A stretch of DNA of 64,000 bases. Origin: Paraferrimonas sedimenticola. Lineage in GTDB: Bacteria > Pseudomonadota > Gammaproteobacteria > Enterobacterales > Shewanellaceae. Shown one piece after another: positions 19,491-28,084 of this stretch. A program made the translations under genes and the position numbers. The stretch lies in the NCBI RefSeq assembly GCF_002282855.1, contig NZ_NRIR01000008.1, positions 124,001 through 188,000 on the forward strand, read 5' to 3'. Each line of letters begins with the position of its first letter. Position 1 is the first letter of the stretch. The notes beneath the pieces are model-generated. The model searched no databases, was not told the origin of the DNA, and saw nothing but the letters and a program-made list of their open reading frames with translations.

Positions 19491-21098
19491 TTACATCCTA
19501 AATACGCCAAACTTGGTTTCTTGCGCCGGCGCGTTCATCGCCGCCGATAGCGCGAGCCCAACCACATCTCGAGTTTGCGCTGGGTCGATAACGCCATCGT
19601 CCCACAAGCGAGCACTGGCGTAGTAAGGATGACCTTCTTTTTCGTACTGCTCGACGATTGGCGCCTTAAAGGCCTCTTGCTCGTCTTGGGGCCAATCGAT
19701 GCCTTTGCGCTTAAGGCCATCGCTGCGAACCTGAGCCAGAACATTGGCCGCTTGTTCGCCACCCATCACCGAAATACGAGCGTTCGGCCACATCCACATC
19801 ATGGTTGGGTCGTAAGCGCGGCCACACATGCCATAGTTACCAGCGCCATAACTGCCACCGATAATCACGGTGAATTTAGGTACATCGGCGCAGGCCACCG
19901 CGGTCACCATCTTGGCGCCGTGTTTGGCAATGCCTTCGTGCTCGTACTTTTTGCCCACCATAAAGCCGGTGATGTTTTGCAAGAACAACAGAGGAATGCC
20001 GCGCTGTGCACACAGCTCGATGAAGTGAGCGCCTTTTTGCGCGCTCTCGGAGAACAGAATGCCGTTGTTGGCAACGATGCCGATGGGGTAGCCGTGCAGG
20101 TTGGCAAAACCGGTCACCAGAGTGGTGCCGTAATTGGCTTTGAACTCATCGAACTTGGAGCCATCAACGATACGCGCAATCACCTCTTTCACATCAAAGG
20201 GTTTGCGCAAGTCTGTACCCACCACGCCGTAAAGCTCAGCTGGGTCATATTTCGGCGCTTCGACTTGAGAGGTGGCCACTTCCATTTGCTTGCGACGATT
20301 AAGACGGGTCACCGCTTGGCGGGCAATTTCTAACGCGTGGTCGTCGTTCTCGGCAAAGTGATCCGCAACACCAGAGATTTTGGTGTGCACCTCGGCGCCA
20401 CCGAGCTCCTCGGCAGAGACTTCCTCACCGGTGGCTGCTTTTACTAGAGGCGGGCCCGCCAGGAAAATACAGCCTTGTTCTTTAACGATGATCGACTCGT
20501 CACACATGGCCGGAACATACGCACCACCTGCGGTACACAGACCCATCACTACCGCAATTTGCGGAATGCCTTTAGAGGACATGCGCGCTTGATTGAAGAA
20601 GATGCGACCAAAGTGCTCTTTGTCGGGGAAAACTTCATCTTGGCGCGGCAGGTTGGCACCACCAGAGTCCACTAAGTAAATACAAGGCAGATGACATTTT
20701 TCGGCAATCTCTTGGGCGCGCAGGTGTTTTTTAACGGTTAGTGGGTAGTAGGTGCCGCCCTTAACCGTGGCATCGTTAACCACAATCATGCACTCCACGC
20801 CTGAGACGCGACCGATACCGGCAATAACACCAGCTGCAGGCACCGCTTCGTCATAAACTTCGTGAGCCGCCAGCTGTGCCACCTCCAAAAATGGCGCGCC
20901 TGGGTCGAGTAGTCCCGCTAAGCGCTGACGCGGCAGCAACTTACCTTTGCTCAAATGGCGTTGTTGGGCGGCTTCACCGCCCCCTTGGGCGATAGTTTCG
21001 CTTAACTGGTGCAGGTCGCTCACTAGCGTCTGCATGCTGGCTTGCTTGGCGGCAAACTCATCGCTACGGACTCGTACCTGAGACGTAATTTGGCTCAC
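19491..21098 (-). CDS. liuB: 3-methylcrotonyl-CoA carboxylase beta subunit
   Basis: 535 residues. Carboxyltransferase subunit that transfers CO2 from biotin to methylcrotonyl-CoA. Typical motifs: [17 protein letters not shown] near residue 50, [17 protein letters not shown] near 143-159, and [18 protein letters not shown] near 412-429. First gene of this minus-strand operon: in most relatives liuA (isovaleryl-CoA dehydrogenase) and liuR precede it, but here the next gene upstream is a divergent GST-like gene. Confidence 0.96.
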   Translation of the reverse strand: MSQITSQVRVRSDEFAAKQASMQTLVSDLHQLSETIAQGGGEAAQQRHLSKGKLLPRQRLAGLLDPGAPFLEVAQLAAHEVYDEAVPAAGVIAGIGRVSGVECMIVVNDATVKGGTYYPLTVKKHLRAQEIAEKCHLPCIYLVDSGGANLPRQDEVFPDKEHFGRIFFNQARMSSKGIPQIAVVMGLCTAGGAYVPAMCDESIIVKEQGCIFLAGPPLVKAATGEEVSAEELGGAEVHTKISGVADHFAENDDHALEIARQAVTRLNRRKQMEVATSQVEAPKYDPAELYGVVGTDLRKPFDVKEVIARIVDGSKFDEFKANYGTTLVTGFANLHGYPIGIVANNGILFSESAQKGAHFIELCAQRGIPLLFLQNITGFMVGKKYEHEGIAKHGAKMVTAVACADVPKFTVIIGGSYGAGNYGMCGRAYDPTMMWMWPNARISVMGGEQAANVLAQVRSDGLKRKGIDWPQDEQEAFKAPIVEQYEKEGHPYYASARLWDDGVIDPAQTRDVVGLALSAAMNAPAQETKFGVFRM

Positions 21099-21154
21099 GG
21101 GCTACCTCAAAAAAGTCGATTTATTTAGAATTTTTATGACCTGTATCACACTAG

Positions 21155-21180
21155 CGGAAGTTTACGTAAAGGTAAAGGCA
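21155..21180 (-). promoter_or_regulatory. Candidate LiuR-type operator in the liu promoter
   Basis: A perfect palindrome TTTACGTAAA (21161-21170) lies about 63 bases before liuB. On the minus strand it follows TTGCCT (21175-21180), the place a MerR-family activator such as LiuR would occupy between -35 and -10. LiuR sites are recalled as TTTACGTAAA-centred; binding is inference, and liuR itself is not in this window. Confidence 0.45.
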
Positions 21181-21272
21181 ACTTTAGTGGCTGATAAATA
21201 GCCTTTTTGACCCCTACACTCGTAGGATCCGAAAAATGCGCTATAGTGAGGGTGAAAAGGGAGGTGTACCAC

Positions 21273-21920
21273 ATGGAGCTATTGTTCTGCCCCGAGTGTA
21301 TTGACTCACAAAAAGTGCTGCTGGGCTTGTACGAGAAGCTAGCGCAGTTTCGCGCTCGTCAGCTCGACAGCCAAGACCCAATAGACATGGCGCAAGTCGC
21401 GCAGATCAATCCCTTTGGCGAACTACCCATATTGCGCACCGACGACGAGCAAACTCTGGTGCACTCCACCATCATCATCGAATTCCTCGACGAAGAGTTT
21501 CAGCAAGGTACTCAACTGATTCCCCACGACCCGCGTTTGGCTCGCGAAGTTCGCCTACTTGACCGACAGATACACGAACAGCTACACCTGCCACTGCTCA
21601 GTTTGCAAAACGAGCAAAGGAAGCCTCTGCCAAGGCAAGACAGAGACCTAATAAGAAACAGTCAGTCGAAAATTGAAACCGCGTTAGAGCAGTTAGAGTT
21701 GCGATTAGAGACAAACCATTGGGTGGTGGGCGATGCCTTTAGCCTAGCGGACTGTACCTTGATACCCACCCTGTCATTGGCTTCAAGCGTTTACCCCTTC
21801 AGCACGCGGCACCAGCTCAATCGCTACTGGCAACAGGTGAAGTTTCGCGGCTCGTATCAATTGCTGCAGCAGCAGCTAAAAGACATGAAGGGGTTTAAAA
21901 ACCCCTTCATAGCTCAGTAG
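21273..21920 (+). CDS. Glutathione S-transferase-like protein
   Basis: 215 residues from ATG 21273, which has a GGGAGGTG ribosome site. N-terminal thioredoxin-fold domain (about 1-80) with LLFCPECIDSQKVL in the glutathione-site position, NPFGELPIL (cis-Pro) near 52-60 and HSTIIIEFLDEEF near 70-82; C-terminal all-helical domain (about 90-215) with the DAFSLADCTLIP N-capping motif. GST versus SspA-like is undecided, but the DxxxxADxxL motif and the CPEC start favour a GST. Divergent from the liu operon. Substrate unknown. Confidence 0.8.
   Translation: MELLFCPECIDSQKVLLGLYEKLAQFRARQLDSQDPIDMAQVAQINPFGELPILRTDDEQTLVHSTIIIEFLDEEFQQGTQLIPHDPRLAREVRLLDRQIHEQLHLPLLSLQNEQRKPLPRQDRDLIRNSQSKIETALEQLELRLETNHWVVGDAFSLADCTLIPTLSLASSVYPFSTRHQLNRYWQQVKFRGSYQLLQQQLKDMKGFKNPFIAQ
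21886..21909. repeat. 24-bp perfect inverted repeat at the 3' end of the GST gene
   Basis: The arm TGAAGGGGTTT at 21886 is followed after two A residues by its exact complement, ending at 21909. It codes for the MKGFKNPF C-terminus of the GST-like protein and lies in the gap between convergent genes, so it may terminate transcription of the ETF-QO gene on the minus strand although the T-tract is weak. Confidence 0.8.
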
Positions 21921-21932
21921 CAAATACGCTTA

Positions 21933-23573
21933 TTACATGTTGGTGTAGTTAGGACCACCGCCGCCTTCTGGCGTCACCCAAGTGATGTTCTGGCTCGGGT
22001 CTTTAATGTCACAGGTCTTACAGTGGATACAGTTTTGCGAGTTGACCACAAACTTGCGCTCATCCCCTTCTTCCACCACTTCGTAAACCCCTGCAGGACA
22101 GTAGCGCTGCGCCGGCTCGTTAAACTCAACGAAGTTAACTTTCAGCGGAATATCCGGGTCGCTCAAACGCAAGTGACTTGGCTGATCTTCTTCGTGGTAG
22201 GTGTTGGTCAGGTACACAGACGACATCTTATCGAAGGTGATTTTGCCATCGTACTTAGGGTACTCGATAGCCTTGGCTTCTGAGGCCTTTTGCATGTTGG
22301 CTTCGTCACGAGCGTCGTCTTTCAAGGTCACCGGCAGCTTACCGCCAAACCAGTTTTGGTCGATGAAGTTAAACGCGCCACCCAAAGTGGTACCGAACTT
22401 GTGCATGGCTGCGCCGAAGTTGCGAGCGCGATATAGCTCGTCGTACAACCAGCTGTCTTCAAAGGCTTTTTGATGCTTGCTCAAATCCGCTTCGCCAGCC
22501 TGTAATGCAGCAAAGATGCTTTCTGCTGCCAGCATGCCGCTCTTCATTGCGGTGTGGCTGCCCTTGATCTTGGCGAAGTTCAGAGTACCGGCATCGCAGC
22601 CCACCAAAATACCACCGGGCAGTGTCATTTGCGGCAGTGAACTCAAGCCACCTTTGGCAATGGCACGGGCACCATAACTAATACGCTCACCGCCTTCGAT
22701 AACGTTCTTGATCAGAGGGTGAGTTTTGTAACGCTGGAACTCATCGTACGGGCTGATGTTGGGGTTCTTGTAGTTAAGGTCGATAATCAGACCCAACACC
22801 ACTTGGTTGCCCTCGATGTGATACAGGTATCCGCCACCTGAGGCTTCGCCTTCCAGCGGCCAACCGCCGGTGTGCACCACTTTGCCCAGCTCGTGCTTGT
22901 CGGCGTCGATTTGCCAGATTTCCTTAAAGCCAATGCCGTAGTGTTGCGGCATCTTACCCGCGTCCAGCTGGTAGTCGGCAATCAGTTGCTTGCCCAAGTG
23001 ACCGCGACAGCCCTCGGCAAATACAGTGTGCTTGGCCAGCAGCTCCATACCCGGCATATAGCCATCTTTCTCTGAGCCATCGGCGCCAACGCCCATGTCG
23101 CCAGTGAGCACGCCTTTGATGCGACCTTGCTCGTCTTTGAGTAATTCGCTGGCGGTAAAGCCTGGGAAGATTTCGACGCCAAGGGCTTCGGCTTGCTCGC
23201 CTAGCCAACGGCACAGGTTACCAAGGCTAATGATGTAGTTACCCTCGTTGTGCATGGTTTTCGGCACTAGGGTGTTGCTGAATTTGGCGGCCTTGCTGTC
23301 GGATTTGAGCAAGTAGATTTCGTCGCCAGTTACCTGAGTGGTGACCGGTGCACCATCGGCTGCCCAGTTAGGCAATAGCTCGTCCAGTGCGCGAGTCTCA
23401 AATACCGCACCAGATAAGATGTGCGCGCCAACCTCTGAGCCTTTTTCGACCACACAGATGCTGACCTCGGCTGATTGTTCTTGCGCCAGTTGCGCCAGAC
23501 GAATCGCAGTAGCGAGACCAGATGGGCCTGCGCCAACAACGACTACGTCAAATTCCATTGATTCCCTTTCCAT
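21933..23573 (-). CDS. Electron transfer flavoprotein:ubiquinone oxidoreductase
   Basis: 546 residues starting MERESMEFDVVVVGAGPSG; the start at 23573 fits the family N-terminus (MEREYMEFDVVIVGAGP in pseudomonads) and has an AGAGGT site; ATG 23558 is also possible. Passes electrons from acyl-CoA dehydrogenases via ETF to ubiquinone in the inner membrane. FAD-binding GxGxxG at about 14-19; C-terminal 4Fe-4S domain with CPAG near 486 and NCIHCKTCDIKDP near 513-525. Functionally linked to the leucine and fatty-acid catabolic genes in this window. A PsrA-like site lies upstream. Confidence 0.96.
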   Translation of the reverse strand: MERESMEFDVVVVGAGPSGLATAIRLAQLAQEQSAEVSICVVEKGSEVGAHILSGAVFETRALDELLPNWAADGAPVTTQVTGDEIYLLKSDSKAAKFSNTLVPKTMHNEGNYIISLGNLCRWLGEQAEALGVEIFPGFTASELLKDEQGRIKGVLTGDMGVGADGSEKDGYMPGMELLAKHTVFAEGCRGHLGKQLIADYQLDAGKMPQHYGIGFKEIWQIDADKHELGKVVHTGGWPLEGEASGGGYLYHIEGNQVVLGLIIDLNYKNPNISPYDEFQRYKTHPLIKNVIEGGERISYGARAIAKGGLSSLPQMTLPGGILVGCDAGTLNFAKIKGSHTAMKSGMLAAESIFAALQAGEADLSKHQKAFEDSWLYDELYRARNFGAAMHKFGTTLGGAFNFIDQNWFGGKLPVTLKDDARDEANMQKASEAKAIEYPKYDGKITFDKMSSVYLTNTYHEEDQPSHLRLSDPDIPLKVNFVEFNEPAQRYCPAGVYEVVEEGDERKFVVNSQNCIHCKTCDIKDPSQNITWVTPEGGGGPNYTNM

Positions 23574-23600
23574 GCTCTCTACCTCTTTCTGCGGCCCCTG

Positions 23601-23618
23601 TTCAAACAGGTGTTTATT
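23601..23618. promoter_or_regulatory. PsrA-like operator before ETF-QO
   Basis: TTCAAACAGGTGTTTATT contains CAAAC-N4-GTTT, 9 of 10 positions of the PsrA half-sites (CAAAC/GTTTG). It is 28-45 bases before the ETF-QO start, so would overlap its promoter. PsrA control of ETF genes is known in Shewanella; the repressor is not in this window. Confidence 0.5.
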
Positions 23619-23746
23619 ATTTTGCCTATACCTTACCCCAATTCCCCAAGGCGTAACACCGTTAACCCTTCGATTACATTCGCACAAATTTTCACTTAGC
23701 CCACAGGGTCTACACTGCAGGTACTAGATCAGACCAGTTAATTAGC

Positions 23747-23752
23747 TATAAT
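23747..23752 (+). promoter_or_regulatory. Sigma-70 -10 box of the moaA leader
   Basis: A perfect TATAAT lies 12-17 bases before the conserved riboswitch sequence. No good -35 is seen at 16-18 bases spacing. Confidence 0.5.
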
Positions 23753-23763
23753 GAAATCTAGAC

Positions 23764-23868
23764 AGCTCTCCGAGCCTTCCCGCCTAAGTCGATGATATGG
23801 CGAGTTGGCCGTGGCATTGGGCCACCAGGGATCGCATAGAAATACGCGGTCCTCCCGGACAATTGGAA
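23764..23868 (+). ncRNA. Molybdenum cofactor (Moco) riboswitch
   Basis: The leader of moaA closely resembles the E. coli moaA Moco RNA motif: CTCTCCGAGCC, CCGCCTAAGTC, GTTGGC, GGCATTGGGCCACCAGGG, CGCGGTCCTCCCGGACAATTG in the same order. The P1 arms and the conserved CCACCAGGGAUCGCA aptamer core are visible. In E. coli Moco binding represses moaA. It overlaps the sequence just before the moaA ribosome site, suggesting control of translation start. Boundaries are approximate. Confidence 0.88.
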
Positions 23869-23876
23869 AGGTGAAC

Positions 23877-24860
23877 ATGTCGCATACCTTAGAAGACGGT
23901 TTTGGCCGTCGGTTCCACTATCTCAGGCTCTCGATCACCGACGTCTGTAATTTTAGATGCAGCTACTGTCTGCCCGATGGCTATCGCCCCGATGGCAAGC
24001 CGAAGTTTCTCAATCTCGACGAACTGACCCGCGTGATGCAGGCGTTTGCCAGCCTTGGCACAGAGAAAATCCGTATCACCGGCGGTGAGCCCACCATGCG
24101 CAAAGACTTCGTTGAAGTGGTTCGTCGCGCTGCTGACACTCCCGGCATTAAAACAATCGCCACCACCACCAATGGCTATCGCCTCGAGAAAAACGCCAAA
24201 GCTTGGTATGAGGCAGGACTGCGCCAAATCAATGTGTCGGTGGATAGCCTAGACCCTCGCAACTTTTATCAAATTACCGGTGAAAACAAACTCGAAGAGG
24301 TGATGCGCGGCATTTATGCCGCTCTCGATGCTGGATTTGAGCGAGTAAAAATCAACGCTGTGCTGCTAAAAGGCTTGAACGATCACCAACTGCCGCAATT
24401 CTTACAGTGGATCAAGCCACTACCCGTGGACCTGCGTTTCATCGAACTGATGGAAACTGGACTGGGCAAAGACTATTTCGATAAGCACCACGTATCTGGC
24501 GCTCACTACCAAGCTCTGCTGCAAGCGCAGGGCTGGCAATTGCAACCAAGACACCGTAGCGATGGACCCGCACTCAACTACGCCCACCCGGACTCGAAGG
24601 GACGTGTCGGCCTTATCATGCCTTACTCCAAAGACTTTTGCGCCACCTGCAATCGACTCAGAGTGTCGGCCAAAGGCCAGTTGCATTTGTGCTTGTTTAC
24701 CGAGCATGGCATCGACTTGCGCGACTTGCTGCAAGACGACTTGCAAATGCCGCAATTACAACAGCGCTTGCGCAACGCATTACAAACCAAAAAAGCCACA
24801 CATGAACTGCATTCTGGACTGACTGGCGTACGCCAACACCTGGCTTCTATCGGGGGATGA
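23877..24860 (+). CDS. moaA: GTP 3',8-cyclase MoaA
   Basis: 327 residues. Radical-SAM enzyme for the first step of molybdopterin synthesis, converting GTP to 3',8-cyclo-GTP. N-terminal 4Fe-4S cysteines C24, C28 and C31 (CNFRCSYC); the second cluster uses FCATCNRLR plus a cysteine about 14 residues later (near 255-272). The C-terminal GG needed for activity is intact. The ATG at 23877 follows AAAGGTG; longer in-frame starts lie in the riboswitch. First gene of the Moco block. Confidence 0.98.
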   Translation: MSHTLEDGFGRRFHYLRLSITDVCNFRCSYCLPDGYRPDGKPKFLNLDELTRVMQAFASLGTEKIRITGGEPTMRKDFVEVVRRAADTPGIKTIATTTNGYRLEKNAKAWYEAGLRQINVSVDSLDPRNFYQITGENKLEEVMRGIYAALDAGFERVKINAVLLKGLNDHQLPQFLQWIKPLPVDLRFIELMETGLGKDYFDKHHVSGAHYQALLQAQGWQLQPRHRSDGPALNYAHPDSKGRVGLIMPYSKDFCATCNRLRVSAKGQLHLCLFTEHGIDLRDLLQDDLQMPQLQQRLRNALQTKKATHELHSGLTGVRQHLASIGG

Positions 24861-24880
24861 TCGCAATTGGGATCTGTTTG

Positions 24881-24909
24881 GCAGATTTAGTTTCCAGCAT
24901 CCTTATACT
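24881..24909 (+). promoter_or_regulatory. Promoter before moaB
   Basis: TTGGCA (24881-24886), a 17-base spacer, then TATACT (24904-24909), a good sigma-70 match; the start site would be near 24916. It implies that moaBCDE-mod can be transcribed apart from the riboswitch-controlled moaA. Confidence 0.65.
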
Positions 24910-24964
24910 AGTGACGTTTTTTGTGTGATCGATTAGACACAATTTCTAAATTCAAGGACAAGTT

Positions 24965-25486
24965 ATGGGCCACCTATCACAAGCGAACTTTGTGCCGTTA
25001 AACATTGCCGTGCTGACGCTATCTGACACGCGCACCCTAGAAACCGACAAATCAGGTCAGTTTTTGGTGGACTCTATTGAAGCGGCTGGCCACAAGTTGG
25101 CGGATCGCAAAATCATTAAAGACGACAAGTACGACATTCGCGCTGTGATGTCAGAGTGGATTGCATCGGACAATGTGCAGGTCATCATTAGCACAGGTGG
25201 CACAGGCTTCACCTCGCGTGATAGCACCCCAGAAGCGGTTAATGTGCTGTTTGACAAAGAAATTGAGGGTTTTGGTGAGCTGTTCCGCTACATCACCTTT
25301 ACCGAACTTGGCACCTCAACGGTTCAGTCTCGCGCCCTAGGTGGTATGGCCAACGGCACTGCGATTTTCTGTCTGCCCGGCTCTACTGGCGCGTGTCGCA
25401 CCGGCTGGAACAAGATTTTGGTTGAGCAACTGGATTCAACCCATAAGCCGTGTAACTTCGTCACTCACTTGAAGACGGTAGACTAA
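24965..25486 (+). CDS. moaB: Molybdopterin adenylyltransferase-family protein MoaB
   Basis: 173 residues, MogA/MoaB family. Family role: adenylation of molybdopterin before metal insertion. Motifs [16 protein letters not shown] (about 78-93) and the [22 protein letters not shown] region (about 121-142) form the pterin-binding site. Two bases before moaC. Because no separate mogA is seen here, MoaB may do the adenylation step. Confidence 0.95.
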   Translation: MGHLSQANFVPLNIAVLTLSDTRTLETDKSGQFLVDSIEAAGHKLADRKIIKDDKYDIRAVMSEWIASDNVQVIISTGGTGFTSRDSTPEAVNVLFDKEIEGFGELFRYITFTELGTSTVQSRALGGMANGTAIFCLPGSTGACRTGWNKILVEQLDSTHKPCNFVTHLKTVD

Positions 25487-25488
25487 GC

Positions 25489-25965
25489 ATGGACCACGGA
25501 TTTACCCATATCACTGCCGAAGGCAACGCCCATATGGTGGACGTCACCGAGAAATCAGTGACTGAGCGTGTCGCGATTGCTGAAGCCTCGATTCACATGG
25601 CAGAAGAAACCCTGTCGATGATCCTCGACGGCTCGCACCACAAAGGTGACGTGTTTGCCACCGCCCGTATTGCCGGTATTCAAGCCGCCAAGAAGACCTC
25701 AGATTTGATTCCACTGTGTCACCCGTTAATGCTGACCAAGGTGGAAGTGGATTTGTATCCCGACCGCGAGACCAACTCGGTACGCATCGAGGCGCTGTGC
25801 AAGCTTTCGGGCAAAACCGGGGTAGAAATGGAAGCCCTGACTGCCGCCTCTGTGGCCGCTCTTACCATCTATGACATGTGTAAAGCGGTGCAAAAAGACA
25901 TGGTGATTGGTCCGGTTCGACTGTTGGAAAAACGTGGCGGTAAGTCCGGCCACTTCAAGGTGTAA
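25489..25965 (+). CDS. moaC: Cyclic pyranopterin monophosphate synthase MoaC
   Basis: 158 residues, normal length. With MoaA it makes cyclic pyranopterin monophosphate. Signatures: [14 protein letters not shown] (about 11-24), [10 protein letters not shown] (about 72-81) and [24 protein letters not shown] (about 109-132). One base before moaD. Confidence 0.98.
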   Translation: MDHGFTHITAEGNAHMVDVTEKSVTERVAIAEASIHMAEETLSMILDGSHHKGDVFATARIAGIQAAKKTSDLIPLCHPLMLTKVEVDLYPDRETNSVRIEALCKLSGKTGVEMEALTAASVAALTIYDMCKAVQKDMVIGPVRLLEKRGGKSGHFKV

Positions 25966-25966
25966 C

Positions 25967-26215
25967 ATGATTAAAGTTTTATTTTTCGCTCAGGTTCGCG
26001 AGCGCTTAGGTCAAGCCAGTATTGAATTGGACGCCGATGGTGTTGCCACCACAGAAGCCTTGCGCGAAGCCTTGGCCGCCAAAGACGACAAGTGGAGTCA
26101 AGTGATGGCCAACGACCAGCTGTTAGTGGCGGTTAATCAAACCATCAGCAACTGGCAAGCCGAAGTCAAAGATGGCGATGAAGTTGCCTTCTTCCCACCG
26201 GTCACCGGAGGCTAA
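25967..26215 (+). CDS. moaD: Molybdopterin synthase small subunit MoaD
   Basis: 82 residues. Ubiquitin-like sulfur carrier that ends PPVTGG; the C-terminal Gly-Gly is adenylated by MoeB and then thiocarboxylated. Start ATG 25967 is one base after the moaC stop, supporting coupling. Acts with MoaE encoded next. Confidence 0.96.
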   Translation: MIKVLFFAQVRERLGQASIELDADGVATTEALREALAAKDDKWSQVMANDQLLVAVNQTISNWQAEVKDGDEVAFFPPVTGG

Positions 26216-26218
26216 TTC

Positions 26219-26665
26219 ATGATCCGCGTACAACAACAGGATTTCGACATTACCGCTGAGTATCAAGCTCTGGCGCAAAACCAATCCGCTGGCGCTATCG
26301 TGACCTTTGTTGGCAAAGTGCGCGACATGAACGACGGCAAACCTGTGTCCACTTTGACCCTTGAGCACTACCCGGGCATGACCGAAGCCGTGCTTGAGCA
26401 AATTGAAGCCGAAGCCCGTGAACGCTGGCCACTGCTAGATGTCACCATCATTCACCGAGTAGGCCCGTTAGAGCTTGGCGATCAGATTGTTTATATCGGG
26501 GTTAGCAGTGCCCACCGTGGCGCCGCCTTTGACGCCTGCGAATATCTCATTGATTTCCTTAAGACTCGCGCTCCGTTTTGGAAGCTCGAGGGCACTGGCG
26601 ACTCTCAGCACTGGGTTGAAGCCAAGGACGCTGACCAACAGAGGGCTGAGATGTGGCAAGACTAG
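26219..26665 (+). CDS. moaE: Molybdopterin synthase catalytic subunit MoaE
   Basis: 148 residues. Converts cyclic pyranopterin to molybdopterin using sulfur from MoaD. Family motifs GAIVTFVGKVRD (about 26-37), HRVGPLELGDQIVYIGVSSAHR (about 79-100) and the LKTRAPFWKLE lysine region (about 115-125) are present. The 3' end overlaps the modA start by 13 bases. Confidence 0.97.
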   Translation: MIRVQQQDFDITAEYQALAQNQSAGAIVTFVGKVRDMNDGKPVSTLTLEHYPGMTEAVLEQIEAEARERWPLLDVTIIHRVGPLELGDQIVYIGVSSAHRGAAFDACEYLIDFLKTRAPFWKLEGTGDSQHWVEAKDADQQRAEMWQD

Positions 26666-27414
26666 CACCGTTATTAGCGTGCATTTTTGCATTGGGAGTG
26701 CTTGTTAGCAGCCCGGCTAAAGCTGCGCAATTAACGGTAGCTGTGGCTGCTAATTTCAAGCATACCCTTGAGGTGCTGGCGGAAGACTTTGAAAAGCAAA
26801 CCGGGCACACCATCAATATTGCCACCGGCTCAACCGGCGCTTTGTACAACCAAATTGTACACGGTGCGCCTTACGATTTGTTCTTCGCCGCCGATACAGA
26901 GCGCCCTGAGCGATTGGAGCGCGAAGGCTTGATTGCGCCTGGCAGTCGCTTTAGCTACGCCGTCGGCGTGTTGACCTTGTGGCGTCCGCAACAAACCCCA
27001 CAGCTGAGTATGCTGCGCAATTGGGGCAAAAAGGTCGCGATTGCCAATCCTAAGACCGCGCCTTATGGCGTGGCAGCCGAGCAGGTGTTGTCGGCCATGA
27101 AGCTCGACAAGGATTACCGCCGTCGCTTGGTCAAAGGCAATAACATAGTGCAGACCTATCAATACGTTGAAAGTCGCAATGTGGAAATGGGTTTTGTCTC
27201 ATTATCACAATTGCGCGCCGCCGGTGTTGACCACAACTATGTTGAAGTGCCGCAGCGCTACTACGACCCTATCGTGCAGCAAGCGGTACAACTAAAAACG
27301 AGCCAACAACCTGAACTCGCCAAGCAATTCGCGCAGTTTGTTCAGGGCAATACCCACATCATCGCCGACGCCGGTTATCGCACCCCAGGAGCCATTGATG
27401 TCAGCGGACTTTGA
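26653..27414 (+). CDS. modA: Molybdate ABC transporter periplasmic binding protein ModA
   Basis: 253 residues with a GTG start inside moaE. Signal peptide of about 24 residues (ends SPAKA). Mature AQLTVAVAANFK, ATGSTGALYNQIVHGAPYDLFFAADTERP (about 56-84) and NPKTAPYG (about 133-140) are ModA oxyanion-site regions. Binds molybdate/tungstate for uptake through ModBC. The overlap with moaE ties uptake to cofactor synthesis. Confidence 0.96.
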   Translation: MARLAPLLACIFALGVLVSSPAKAAQLTVAVAANFKHTLEVLAEDFEKQTGHTINIATGSTGALYNQIVHGAPYDLFFAADTERPERLEREGLIAPGSRFSYAVGVLTLWRPQQTPQLSMLRNWGKKVAIANPKTAPYGVAAEQVLSAMKLDKDYRRRLVKGNNIVQTYQYVESRNVEMGFVSLSQLRAAGVDHNYVEVPQRYYDPIVQQAVQLKTSQQPELAKQFAQFVQGNTHIIADAGYRTPGAIDVSGL

Positions 27415-28084
27415 AGCGCTGCTAATTACCGTAAAACTCGCTCTGGTAACCACCTGTTTATTATTACTAATTAGCCCGCCAATCGCTTGGTGGCTGGCTC
27501 ATAGCCGGCATCGCTTTCGCACTCTAGCGGAAGCCTTAGTCGCGCTGCCTTTAGTGCTACCACCCACAGTATTGGGCTTTTATTTACTGCTGGCTTTCTC
27601 GCCGCAGTATTTACCTGGCGCGGTTTGGCAGGATATTACAGGGCAATCGCTGGCGTTCTCGTTTACCGGACTGGTCATCGGTTCGATGATCTACTCACTC
27701 CCTTTTGTCGTGCAGCCGCTGCAATCCGGTTTTGCCACTTTGGGCAACCGCGAGCTAGAAGCCGGTGCCACCATGGGCATGAGCCGCTTTCAGCGCTTTT
27801 TGTACATAGTTATCCCGATGACCAAACGCAGTTTTATGCTCGCGGCTACCTTGGGCTTTGCTCACACCATGGGCGAGTTTGGCGTGGTTTTGATGATCGG
27901 TGGCAACATACCGGGTGAAACTCAGGTGATTTCCATTACCCTGTTTGAGCACGTAGAAGCGCTCGAGTATCAACGCGCCCACATCATGGCCGGTGGTCTG
28001 ATGGTGTTTAGTTTAGTGCTACTGCTGTTTATTTACGGCTACCTCAATCGCAATCAATCGCAGCAATCGGCGAGGTTTTGGTAA
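27398..28084 (+). CDS. modB: Molybdate ABC transporter permease ModB
   Basis: 228 residues from ATG 27398, overlapping the modA end by 17 bases. Inner-membrane permease with about five helices. The EAA loop is at ELEAGATMGMSRFQRFLYIVIP (about 122-143) and the PLVLPPTVLGFYLL motif is near 49-62. The stop overlaps modC in TAATG. Confidence 0.96.
   Translation: MSADFEALLITVKLALVTTCLLLLISPPIAWWLAHSRHRFRTLAEALVALPLVLPPTVLGFYLLLAFSPQYLPGAVWQDITGQSLAFSFTGLVIGSMIYSLPFVVQPLQSGFATLGNRELEAGATMGMSRFQRFLYIVIPMTKRSFMLAATLGFAHTMGEFGVVLMIGGNIPGETQVISITLFEHVEALEYQRAHIMAGGLMVFSLVLLLFIYGYLNRNQSQQSARFW

Noticed and set aside
19575-20333. 252-codon plus-strand reading frame opposite liuB
   Set aside because: Antisense to a strongly conserved carboxyltransferase gene, no ribosome site, and no recognisable motif; it is a by-product of liuB codon use.
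21273-21920. Stringent starvation protein A (SspA) as identity of the GST-like gene
   Set aside because: The protein has a CPEC active-site region and the GST N-capping motif and is not beside rpsI-rplM or sspB; GST-like is safer.
26600-26660. ModE operator before modA
   Set aside because: modA begins inside moaE and no ModE-like palindrome was seen; no separate mod promoter is supported.
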